Shown here in pieces: positions 7,148 to 13,312 of a stretch of 18,541 nt of DNA. Under the pieces are notes generated by a model, which was not told where the DNA came from, did not search any database, and saw only the letters and a program-made list of their open reading frames with translations. Source of the stretch: Psychrilyobacter sp. (GTDB taxonomy: Bacteria; Fusobacteriota; Fusobacteriia; Fusobacteriales; Fusobacteriaceae); assembly GCA_030621995.1 (NCBI GenBank), contig JAUXGP010000005.1, forward strand, positions 1-18,541, in the 5' to 3' direction. Position numbers and translations under genes: made by a program. Within the stretch, counting starts at the first letter, position 1, and every line of letters starts with the position of its first letter.

Positions 7148-7817
7148 ATATTTTTTATTTAGAGATATACATCATATTTTGGTATTTTTAATAGAAGATA
7201 TTGCTTTTTTGTTTATTGAAGTTTTATTGGTTACATTGATTATTCATAAAATTCTTGACAACAGGGAAAAAAAAGAACGTATGGAAAAATTAAATATGGT
7301 TATAGGAACTTTTTACAGTGAGATAGGTACTGAACTTTTGTATATTATTGCAAATATGGATGTGGAGATAATAAGGTCACAATCTAAATTTAAAATAACA
7401 GATCATTCTTCGGAGAAAGAATTTCAAAATATGTGTACAGTTTTAAAGGAACATAAAAGTCAATTCAATCTTAAAGAGATTGATTGGAAAAAATTAAAAT
7501 TACTTTTGGAAAATAAAAAAGATTTTTTATTAAGGCTCCTTGAAAATAATAATTTACTGGAGCATGAAAGTTTTACAGATCTTTTGTGGGCTGTATTCCA
7601 TCTTACTGAAGAGCTGAAATATAGGGATACTCTCGTAGGTCTTCCTGAAGAAGATTATAAACATCTGACAGGAGACATGAATAGAGTTTATGGAGAACTA
7701 AAAAAGCAATGGGTTAGCTATATAGATCATTTAAGAGAAAGTTACCCTTATTTATTTTCTCTTGCCTGTAGAACCAATCCTTTTGATCTGAACTCTTCAC
7801 CAATAGTGAGAAAATAA
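7074..7817 (+). CDS. Membrane-anchored protein of unknown function
   Basis: A 247-residue protein. Two hydrophobic segments occupy about residues 6-26 (YMGLLLIIMSASFYLLEYFL) and 32-58 (HILVFLIEDIAFLFIEVLLV and on), followed by a charged linker (DNREKKERMEKLN) and a mainly helical cytoplasmic part. The end, with SYPYLFSLACRTNPFD, resembles conserved hypothetical proteins carrying a LFSLA.RTNPFD tail; I know of no assigned function. ATG 7074 is chosen, with AAAGGTGG (7061-7068) 5 nt upstream; an in-frame GTG at 7065 lies inside that ribosome site and is less likely. It has its own promoter (6923-6951) and terminator (7825-7852), so it is monocistronic. The two-helix anchor plus soluble helical domain would suit a membrane sensor or scaffold, but this is only inference. 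Confidence 0.75.
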   Translation: MKKVNWKIYMGLLLIIMSASFYLLEYFLFRDIHHILVFLIEDIAFLFIEVLLVTLIIHKILDNREKKERMEKLNMVIGTFYSEIGTELLYIIANMDVEIIRSQSKFKITDHSSEKEFQNMCTVLKEHKSQFNLKEIDWKKLKLLLENKKDFLLRLLENNNLLEHESFTDLLWAVFHLTEELKYRDTLVGLPEEDYKHLTGDMNRVYGELKKQWVSYIDHLRESYPYLFSLACRTNPFDLNSSPIVRK

Positions 7818-7824
7818 CCTTGTT

Positions 7825-7852
7825 AAATGTCAGTTTTAAGACTGGCATTTTT
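7825..7852 (+). terminator. Hairpin terminator
   Basis: A 10-bp stem (7825-7834 with 7841-7850, one G-U pair), loop of 6, runs into T5. It lies 8 nt after the stop codon of the membrane-protein gene. Confidence 0.75.
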
Positions 7853-7882
7853 CATTGCTTAGATTATATGAATTACAATTAA

Positions 7883-7999
7883 AAGTATATTGGGAACAGT
7901 AGGAAAAACTATGGAACCAGAAGAATTAAAGTTGAACTTGAAAAATTAGGTCACAGAGTTTCTAGAAGTAGGATCGCTTTTATTATGAAAATGGAGGGG
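7883..7999 (+). pseudogene. Remnant of an IS3-family transposase (OrfB)
   Basis: About 39 codons, after an in-frame TAA at 7880, read NSRKNYGTRRIKVELEKLG followed by HRVSRSRIAFIMKMEG. This is the HTH_21-type segment of IS3-group OrfB transposases (pattern …YGtRRIk.eLe..G..VSrrRI.riMke.G). Nothing of the DDE catalytic core follows; the frame runs instead into a hydrophobic 28-codon ORF. No terminal inverted repeats or target duplications were recognised. It is a dead fragment and shows that an insertion sequence was once present here. Confidence 0.8.
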
Positions 8000-8002
8000 A
8001 AA

Positions 8003-8089
8003 ATGAGTAAAAAAAAATGGATACTAATAACAATATTATTTATAGGAATTAGAAGTTGTTGTGTATATTTTATAAATACTAGAAGATAA
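8003..8089 (+). CDS. Possible 28-residue hydrophobic peptide
   Basis: ATG 8003 to TAA 8087-8089 encodes MSKKKWILITILFIGIRSCC and eight more residues (VYFINTRR). GGAGGGG (7993-7999) stands 3 nt upstream, a good but close ribosome site. The peptide has a positive N-terminus, one hydrophobic stretch and a basic end. This fits a small membrane peptide, or a truncated lipoprotein signal sequence with Cys-Cys near a lipobox position. It lies in frame with and directly after the transposase remnant, so it may equally be debris. No family recognised. Confidence 0.3.
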   Translation: MSKKKWILITILFIGIRSCCVYFINTRR

Positions 8090-8459
8090 TGTAAAGTTTT
8101 TAAAATTATTCCAGACATATTTTGATTAAATAAATAATTAAAAATTACTGGAAATAATCAGAATAAATATAAGGGCAATTAAATTGCATTTTTAAAAAAT
8201 AAAATCGTTGGTATCATTGGGATTGTGTCAAAATGGTGTTTTGGGGGTAGGTGTGGACAGTCTGAAAGCCAATAAAAAGAACAGTACTACAAACAAAAAT
8301 TGAAATAGTATCAAATAAATGTACAAGAAATTATTTGTTGATTTATTAACCTTTTGAATGAAAATTCCGAAATATTAAATTTGGAACATCCTGAAATGAA
8401 GTCAATAAAATCAATCTTCTTTATCAAAATTTAAAAATCATTAAAAGTTATTTTGGTAT
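8090..8459. other. Gene-free AT-rich stretch
   Basis: No frame here can be supported as a gene. A weak hairpin (8175-8179 with 8183-8187) followed by T5 could end plus-strand transcripts. A frame around 8200-8280 (KIVGIIGIVSKWCFGG) looks like a scrap of a membrane segment. The stretch is best read as decayed sequence between the transposase remnant and the candidate RNA. Confidence 0.4.
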
Positions 8460-8488
8460 AAAAAAAGTGCGATACAAAAGTATCGCAC
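8460..8488 (-). terminator. Perfect hairpin terminator of the candidate RNA
   Basis: Perfect 9-bp GC-containing stem with a 4-nt loop, followed on the minus strand by seven T (8466 to 8460). On the plus strand no U-tract follows the stem, so it acts in the minus direction only. Confidence 0.85.
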
Positions 8489-8538
8489 AAGTGTTGAAGT
8501 AACTCGGTACTTCAACTTATGGGACAGGCTAACGTCTC
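8460..8538 (-). ncRNA. Candidate 79-nt structured small RNA
   Basis: A minus-strand transcription unit without an ORF. A promoter with TTGTTA and TATAAT at 17-nt spacing (8573 to 8545) places the start at G8538. The RNA would have a single-stranded or weakly paired 5' part (GAGACGUUAGCCUGUCCC), then a perfect 9-bp hairpin (8493-8501 with 8508-8516; minus-strand loop CCGAGU). A second perfect 9-bp hairpin follows (8467-8475 with 8480-8488, UUUU loop), ending in U7, an intrinsic terminator. The promoter-hairpin-terminator layout is that of a dedicated sRNA or antisense regulator. I do not recognise the family. Alternatives are an antisense antitoxin, a plasmid or IS copy-control relic, or only the structured end of a lost mobile element. 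Confidence 0.6.
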
Positions 8539-8544
8539 AAAAGT

Positions 8545-8573
8545 ATTATATCATTTTTAATGAAATATAACAA
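8545..8573 (-). promoter_or_regulatory. Minus-strand promoter TTGTTA-N17-TATAAT
   Basis: On the minus strand the -35 TTGTTA spans 8573-8568 and the perfect -10 TATAAT spans 8550-8545, with exactly 17 nt between. Seven nucleotides after the -10 is G8538, the expected start of the small RNA. It lies immediately upstream of, and divergent from, the truncated nuclease frame. Confidence 0.7.
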
Positions 8574-8586
8574 GTTATATATGTAG

Positions 8587-8880
8587 TATAAGTTGTTTGA
8601 AATTGTAGAATTAAAAACAGGAGAATTTAAACCTGAATATGCAGGGAAATTAAATTTTTATGTTTCAGTTGTAGATGATTTAGTGGCTGATAAAAATATA
8701 GATAAACCTACAATTGGTATATTAATCTATAAATCTAAAGATGATATGGTAGTGGAATATGCTTTAAAAGATATTAATAAACCTATTGGAACTAGTGAAT
8801 ATGAATTGACTCAAGTGCTACCAAAAGAATTTAAATCTTCTTTACCGAGTATCGAAGAAATAGAAGCTGAATTAAAATAG
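8587..8880 (+). pseudogene. 5'-truncated DUF1016/YhcG-type PDDEXK nuclease
   Basis: The frame opens after a TAG at 8584-8586 and encodes the last ~97 residues of a DUF1016 (YhcG) protein. Segments VELKTGEFKPEYAGKLNFYV, NIDKPTIGILIYKSKDDMVV, EYALKDINKPIGTSEYELTQ and LPSIEEIEAELK match the family closely. ELK supplies the E-x-K of the PDDEXK motif, but the upstream Asp, the nuclease core start and the N-terminal winged-helix part are missing (intact members are about 350 residues). There is no RBS or good start (only a TTG at 8593). The 3' end is intact, so the break lies near 8587, just beside the small-RNA promoter. DUF1016 genes are often found with restriction-modification and other defence genes; none remain here. 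Confidence 0.85.
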
Positions 8881-8925
8881 TATAACCTTAGAAAAAATAG
8901 GAACTTTCTAAAGTTATACTATTTT
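8874..8925. terminator. Long AT-rich hairpin over the nuclease stop codon
   Basis: A 13-bp outer stem (8874-8886 with 8913-8925) and a 7-bp inner stem (8888-8894 with 8905-8911), separated by one mismatch, around a 10-nt loop. The outer stem starts with AAAA and ends with TTTT, so it can act as a terminator on either strand. The TAG of the truncated nuclease is inside it. Confidence 0.65.
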
Positions 8926-8990
8926 ATGAAGAGCAAGAAAAATAGTCCTACAGTACAAGTTACAGGTGTAAATGTATGTAGCTAAATAAT

Positions 8991-9023
8991 AAAAGATCCT
9001 AAAATTTTTTTAGGATCTTTTTT
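8991..9023. terminator. Perfect 14-bp hairpin terminator
   Basis: A perfect 14-bp stem (8991-9004 with 9008-9021), 3-nt loop and T6 tail (9018-9023). No intact plus-strand gene precedes it; it probably belonged to the decayed nuclease locus or insulates the symporter gene downstream. Confidence 0.85.
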
Positions 9024-9114
9024 AATTACCCTTGAGGACATAAGCTCTGACATGTGCCCCTCTAGATTTGTTTAATATTTTTATACTCAAAAAAAAGGAA
9101 TTTTGTTATAAAAA

Positions 9115-9148
9115 AAGAATATAAAATTACGGTTAAAATTATATTCTT
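9115..9148 (+). promoter_or_regulatory. 10-bp inverted repeat upstream of the symporter gene
   Basis: Perfect 10-bp arms AAGAATATAA (9115-9124) and TTATATTCTT (9139-9148) with a 14-nt spacer, 55 nt before the symporter ATG. No consensus promoter was found with certainty in 9024-9203. The repeat may be an operator or a leader hairpin; its AT-richness makes chance possible. Confidence 0.3.
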
Positions 9149-9203
9149 ATTAAATCTAAAAAAAAGGTCAAAGTATTATGTTTTTTATTTAAGGAGGTTA
9201 TTT

Positions 9204-10676
9204 ATGGGTCAAGCTGTTGATTTTCTCAACTCAATAATCTGGAGTCCGGTACTGGTGTATTTACTTCTTGCAACAGGGCTTTACTTCTCATTTGCAACGC
9301 GATTTATGCAGGTACGCCATCTGAAAGAAATGATAAGACTGCTTTTTGGTGGTCAAGAGTCTGAACAGGGTGTTTCTTCTTTCCAAGCATTTGCACTTGC
9401 GGTTTCAGGTAGAGTAGGAACAGGTAATATAGCAGGTGTAGCAACAGCCATTGCTCTCGGTGGTCCCGGAGCATTATTTTGGATGTGGGTAATCGCATTT
9501 CTAGGTGCGGGTTCTGCCTTTGTGGAATCGACATTAGCTCAAATTTACAAGGTTGAAATTGACAATCAATATCGTGGTGGACCTTCGTACTATATTGAAA
9601 AAGGTCTCGGTATAAAATGGTATGCTGTATTGTTTGCAATTTCTTCAGTAATTGCAATGGGATTTTTATTACCGGGTGTTCAGGCAAACAGTATAGCTAG
9701 TAGTGTAAATACTGCTTTCGGTCTCAGCCCGTACATAACTGGTGGTATTATAGTGGTTCTTTTAGCGACTATTATCTTTGGTGGAGTCCATCGTATGGGT
9801 AAAGTAGCTGAAATTCTTGTGCCATTCATGGCAGGAGCCTATATTCTCGTTGCCCTTATTATTATCGCCGTCAACATTGTCCAGCTTCCGGCTGTTTTCA
9901 TGTTGATTTTCAAAAGTGCTTTCGGTGTGGACGCAGCCTTTGGAGGGATTTTAGGGATGGCAATTTCATGGGGTGTAAAACGTGGTATTTACTCCAATGA
10001 AGCTGGTCAGGGTACTGGTCCTATGGCAGCCGGTGCTGCAGAGGTTTCTCATCCTGCTAAGCAAGGGTTGGTTCAAGCGTTTTCAGTTTATATCGATACA
10101 TTGTTTGTCTGCAGTGCTACAGGATTTATGATTCTGTTAACAGGTGCATATAACGTCCGTGATAATGTAGGCGGCTTCATCGTTGAAAATATACCAGGTG
10201 TCGAGTATGGACCAGCATATACACAGATGGCAGTGGATTCTTTTATGCCGGGATTCGGTAGCAAGTTTGTTGCTATTGCATTGTTTCTATTTGCGTTTAC
10301 AACTTTGATGGCTTATTACTACTATGCAGAGACCTGTATTGTTTATTTGTTTAAAGGAGGACATCACCATAAACTGGTTGTCAATTTAATGAGGTTTGCA
10401 CTGCTAGCTGCTATTTATTATGGTGCGGTAAGGACAGCTTCATTGGCATGGGGTCTAGGAGATGTCGGAGTTGGACTCATGGCTTGGTTAAATATTATTG
10501 CCATTATCCTTTTACGAAAACCGGCCTTACAGAGTCTCAAAGACTATGAAGAACAAAAAGCTCAGGGACTGGATCCGCAATATGATTCCATAAAACTCGG
10601 GGTAAAAAATGCAGAATTTTGGGAAGGCGGATATAAACATCATCCAGATTATAAGAAACATCACCACAATATTTAA
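9204..10676 (+). CDS. Sodium:alanine/glycine symporter (AGCS family)
   Basis: A 490-residue inner membrane symporter with about ten or eleven membrane segments. It couples uptake of alanine or glycine to Na+ (or H+). Family marks: FQAFALAVSGRVGTGNIAGV (from about 61) with IAGVATAIALGGPGALFWMW, and later SWGVKRGIYSNEAGQGTGPM. The start at 9204 is fixed by AAGGAGG (9191-9197). The C-terminal tail is His-rich (YKHHPDYKKHHHNI), and GGHHHK occurs in the last loop. Arginine codons are CGN in 7 of 11 cases, whereas the yfcC and iadA genes use AGA/AGG for all 18 arginines, so the gene was probably acquired by transfer. It stands alone between two perfect hairpin terminators. Amino-acid specificity within AGCS cannot be read from sequence. 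Confidence 0.93.
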   Translation: MGQAVDFLNSIIWSPVLVYLLLATGLYFSFATRFMQVRHLKEMIRLLFGGQESEQGVSSFQAFALAVSGRVGTGNIAGVATAIALGGPGALFWMWVIAFLGAGSAFVESTLAQIYKVEIDNQYRGGPSYYIEKGLGIKWYAVLFAISSVIAMGFLLPGVQANSIASSVNTAFGLSPYITGGIIVVLLATIIFGGVHRMGKVAEILVPFMAGAYILVALIIIAVNIVQLPAVFMLIFKSAFGVDAAFGGILGMAISWGVKRGIYSNEAGQGTGPMAAGAAEVSHPAKQGLVQAFSVYIDTLFVCSATGFMILLTGAYNVRDNVGGFIVENIPGVEYGPAYTQMAVDSFMPGFGSKFVAIALFLFAFTTLMAYYYYAETCIVYLFKGGHHHKLVVNLMRFALLAAIYYGAVRTASLAWGLGDVGVGLMAWLNIIAIILLRKPALQSLKDYEEQKAQGLDPQYDSIKLGVKNAEFWEGGYKHHPDYKKHHHNI

Positions 10677-10735
10677 TTTTTATTTTTCATAGTTGTCAGT
10701 CAAAAATAATTAACTATTTAAAGTTAATCCAGGAT

Positions 10736-10785
10736 AAAGAAAAGACAGCCTCTAGTTATAAATAACTAGAGGCTGTCTTTTCTTT
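10736..10785. terminator. Perfect 23-bp bidirectional hairpin
   Basis: Arms 10736-10758 and 10763-10785 are perfect complements around a TAAA loop, with the core GACAGCCTCTAGTTA. A-rich left and T-rich right flanks let it terminate the symporter gene (plus) and the YgjP-like gene (minus), whose stop codon at 10784-10786 overlaps the right arm. The stem is unusually long and fully paired. Confidence 0.9.
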
Positions 10786-11287
10786 AATAAAGTTCGTCCT
10801 TATATATATCCACATAGGTCAGGTAAATTCTTAGATCTAACTCTACCTGTCCACAATTATCTTCCATAGACTGACAGAGCCTGTAAAAAGCCTTATCATG
10901 ATTTTTTTCCTTTAAATGAGCTAATTCATGAACCACTATATGTTCCAAAAATTCTAATGGCATCTTTTTAAACTTAGAAGCTATTTTTATCTCATTTTTT
11001 ACCTTTGTTTTTTTCCCCTGTTTCCTGGGAATATAGGAATGGAGACCCAGAGCTTGATTTTCTAAGATTATCTTTCCATCATAAACTACCTTTGAGAGAG
11101 GCTGGCTCTTTCTTAAAAAATTATTCTTTATCTCCATAGTATATTCATATAGTTGTTTATCTGTATCGATTCTGTGAGCCTTGGGATACTTGTTTTTTAT
11201 ATAAACTCCTAATTTCTCACTTTTTATCAATTGTTCTACCTGTTGCAGGATATTTTCTGAATATCCATTTAAATATTTAAATTCCAT
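10784..11287 (-). CDS. YgjP-like zinc metalloprotein (M48/DUF45)
   Basis: A 167-residue protein with HELAHLKEKNH: H120, E121 and H124 of the HExxH motif and H130 as likely third ligand, as in E. coli YgjP and the DUF45 metallopeptidase-like family. The whole sequence aligns with YgjP, for example KYLNGYSENILQQVEQLI at the N-terminus and ALGLHSYIPRKQGKK mid-protein. The start at 11287 is chosen because it gives the YgjP-type N-terminus and has AAAGGA just upstream; an earlier ATG at 11320 overlaps the lspA stop (TAATG) and remains possible through coupling. Last gene of the five-gene minus operon. The true substrate is uncertain: family members are called peptidases by similarity only. Confidence 0.88.
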   Translation of the reverse strand: MEFKYLNGYSENILQQVEQLIKSEKLGVYIKNKYPKAHRIDTDKQLYEYTMEIKNNFLRKSQPLSKVVYDGKIILENQALGLHSYIPRKQGKKTKVKNEIKIASKFKKMPLEFLEHIVVHELAHLKEKNHDKAFYRLCQSMEDNCGQVELDLRIYLTYVDIYKDELY

Positions 11288-11319
11288 TTTTTTCCTTTCT
11301 AATTTTTTCCACGAATTCA

Positions 11320-11757
11320 TTAACCTATTATTTCCCTTACCATAACTATACTTATTCCTAAAAGTACCTCAAAATCTGCGATATTAAATACAGGCCAGCC
11401 CTGGATGTTAAAATATATAAAATCAATCACATAGCCCTTCAGTATTCTGCCGATAAAATTTCCTAACCCCCCTGCTAATATCAAGGAATAAGCTAAATAG
11501 TTGCTTATATCAGTGTGGAGGAGGTAGCCTAGATAGGTAAATAAGAATAAATTTATAATTAATATTAGATTTTTCTTTCCTGACAATCTATTAAATGCTA
11601 TTCCATAGTTTCTCACATAGACCAATTCTATGTTTCCACCAAATATATATTTAGATATCTTTAGATTTTTTTCAGCCCATTCCTTAGTCCACAGATCCAA
11701 GGTTAAAAAAGTAATTACTATCCCTAAGATGAAGAACCACTCTCTATTCAAATTCAT
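11320..11757 (-). CDS. lspA: Lipoprotein signal peptidase II (variant)
   Basis: A 145-residue inner membrane aspartyl protease with four membrane segments that removes lipoprotein signal peptides. Conserved elements are D21 and K25 in LDLWTKEW, N50 in VRNYGIAF, N100 and R104, and the catalytic dyad D112 (YVIDFI) and D128 (FNIADF). The normally invariant Asp of GNxxDR is replaced by Gly (GNFIGR, G103, codon GGC at 11449-11451). The ATG at 11757 is preferred: a TTG at 11790 has no ribosome site, and the family begins just before the first membrane helix. The start lies 14 nt inside the end of the glucosaminidase gene, so translation is probably coupled. The gene shares the operon with the YgjP-like gene. 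Length is slightly short for the family (about 150-165). Confidence 0.88.
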   Translation of the reverse strand: MNLNREWFFILGIVITFLTLDLWTKEWAEKNLKISKYIFGGNIELVYVRNYGIAFNRLSGKKNLILIINLFLFTYLGYLLHTDISNYLAYSLILAGGLGNFIGRILKGYVIDFIYFNIQGWPVFNIADFEVLLGISIVMVREIIG

Positions 11758-12658
11758 ACCTATCGTACTGGTATAATTTATTATGCTCAATGGTAGCTAA
11801 AAGTCTATTGATATAGATCTCCTCCATCTCACTGTATTTGTCTAATTTTGGTACTAAGACCCTGTAGTCGTCTGTGATCTGTAATTTTTCACGGAAACCA
11901 CTATAGGCTCTATGTCTGGCCAAAAGTTTCATATAGTCAGCCATGGATTCCTTCAATGTAGGGTATTTTCTCAAGTACACCTGTTTATTTACTCTGGCTT
12001 CTCCAGCCTTTATTCTAGGTTCTGTAGGATCTACTGACCATACACCAAATACATTATTTGCTTTTTCAAAAAATCTAGAGGTTCCCCAACCACTTTCTAA
12101 AATAGCTTGAGAAAGCAGAATTGATATAGGGACAGGTTTTAATTTATGGTATAAAACTTCTATGTCTTTTTCCTTAACCCTGTATTTAATATACATTTTT
12201 GAAAGGTATTCTTCATCTCTATCCCTCTTACCTTCCATAATTAATTTTAAACCTTCCCTGGTCTCTTCGATCTCTTCTACCACAATCATCGCTGTAGGGA
12301 CCATGATTTCAAAGAATATTTTTTTCTTCTTAGGAACATTTAAACCCCTCAAAGATACATTATCCATACTATAGACCACTCTAGGTACTAATTTTTCTCC
12401 GGGAATTGGCTGAACCTCAGATAGATGAACTAAATCGATCTCCTTATGTGTGCCTTTCACCATTTTTATTATTTCTAATCTAATTTGAACATTTTGTTCT
12501 GCCAGTATTTTTTCTTCTTCTTTTTCTTCACTTTTTTCAGGTTCAATATTTTCTAAAACTACTTTATTTTCTGATAGCTCTTCTTTTTTTATTTTTTCTA
12601 CCTGGGAAAAATTAATAACCACAACAACTAGATAAAGTAAAAACAATTTAATACCCAT
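11744..12658 (-). CDS. Bax-like glucosaminidase, exported
   Basis: A 304-residue protein with an N-terminal signal or anchor (MGIKLFLLYLVVVVINFS, 1-18) and a Glu/Lys-rich stretch (20-60). A Bax-type lead-in follows (KKIFFEIMVPTAMIVVEEIE, 112-131), then a glucosaminidase domain of the lysozyme-like superfamily (about 170-300). The catalytic Glu is E188 in LLSQAILESGWGTSRF, followed by KANNVFGVWS. Such enzymes cleave the peptidoglycan glycan chain, here probably in the periplasm. RBS AGGAGG lies directly before the ATG. The start is 2 nt after the methyltransferase stop and the end overlaps lspA by 14 nt, showing a tight operon. The long acidic linker between signal and domain is lineage-specific in appearance. 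Confidence 0.88.
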   Translation of the reverse strand: MGIKLFLLYLVVVVINFSQVEKIKKEELSENKVVLENIEPEKSEEKEEEKILAEQNVQIRLEIIKMVKGTHKEIDLVHLSEVQPIPGEKLVPRVVYSMDNVSLRGLNVPKKKKIFFEIMVPTAMIVVEEIEETREGLKLIMEGKRDRDEEYLSKMYIKYRVKEKDIEVLYHKLKPVPISILLSQAILESGWGTSRFFEKANNVFGVWSVDPTEPRIKAGEARVNKQVYLRKYPTLKESMADYMKLLARHRAYSGFREKLQITDDYRVLVPKLDKYSEMEEIYINRLLATIEHNKLYQYDRYEFE

Positions 12659-12660
12659 GT

Positions 12661-13308
12661 CTACCTCCTCTGAAATATTATAATATTCTTATGGTTATAT
12701 TTTATGACATCTAAGTCACATTTCCTGCCTATGACCTCAAAAGTTTTTTTATTATAAAATACAACGTGGGTAGGATCCTGGATATACCACCATCTTCTGA
12801 ACTCCTCATCGGTAGGAGGAGATACAGCAGTCATGAGGATTAATTTACCATTTTTCTTTAAAACAGATAATAAAGTTTCTAAAGTTTCTCTAGGGTTATA
12901 TATATGCTCAAAGACCTCTGTAGAGATGATCACATCATACTTCTTATCCAGATAATCTTTTTTATTATAAAAAAATTTATCATAGATATCGACCCTATAT
13001 CCATTTTTCTGCATCACATCTGCCAACACTGGCTGAGGCCCTGAACCATAGTCTAGGATGGCATTATTTTTATCTAGGTCATCTTCTATATAGTTTATAA
13101 ATTTTTTAAAATAAGATCTGTATGATGGATCTGAGATCTCATTATTATGGACCTCATACCTTCTGCCTTCATCCTTGTGGGGTAAAATATGAGCCCTATC
13201 TATAAAAATAAATTCACATTCTTTACATTTATAGTATTTTTTTAATCCGGCTTTATTTTTGACCTCGATTAGATGAAGATCTTCATTTTTACATATATTG
13301 CATCTCAT
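12661..13308 (-). CDS. Zinc-ribbon class I SAM methyltransferase
   Basis: A 215-residue protein. An N-terminal treble Cys pair (C3, C6, C28, C31: CNIC … CKEC) should bind zinc; a class I SAM-binding fold follows, with motif I ILDYGSGPQP (84-93), the acidic end of the second strand IYD (108-110) and STEVFEHIYNP (129-139). The C-terminal part has WWYIQDPTHVVFY, typical of the Methyltransf_23 group with the D.tHv.ff signature. The substrate is unknown. ATG 13308 is chosen because the Cys ribbon starts right there; a longer frame to 13347 would overlap the U32 gene. AAAGGAG lies 12 nt upstream, inside the U32 3' end. Four nt separate it from the U32 stop, consistent with co-translation. Confidence 0.85.
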   Translation of the reverse strand: MRCNICKNEDLHLIEVKNKAGLKKYYKCKECEFIFIDRAHILPHKDEGRRYEVHNNEISDPSYRSYFKKFINYIEDDLDKNNAILDYGSGPQPVLADVMQKNGYRVDIYDKFFYNKKDYLDKKYDVIISTEVFEHIYNPRETLETLLSVLKKNGKLILMTAVSPPTDEEFRRWWYIQDPTHVVFYNKKTFEVIGRKCDLDVIKYNHKNIIIFQRR

Positions 13309-13312
13309 AAAT

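Noticed and set aside
8521..8538. Third hairpin (GGGAC with GTCTC) in the candidate RNA
   Set aside because: It pairs with a G-U on the plus strand but gives an A-C mismatch on the strand that has the promoter, so it is weak in the proposed RNA.
8460..8540. CRISPR array or tracrRNA
   Set aside because: The hairpins are unrelated to each other, there is no repeat-spacer pattern and no cas gene. Some resemblance of the RNA layout to a tracrRNA tail is not enough.
8926..8985. 19-codon ORF MKSKKNSPTVQVTGVNVCS
   Set aside because: Very short, no ribosome site, directly after a terminator hairpin.
9024..9100. Minus-strand frame reading RGAHVRAYVLKGN
   Set aside because: About 20 codons, bounded by stops, no RBS; looks protein-like but is too short to assign.
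12162..12374. Plus-strand frame opposite the glucosaminidase
   Set aside because: No ribosome site; lies entirely against a recognised domain on the other strand.
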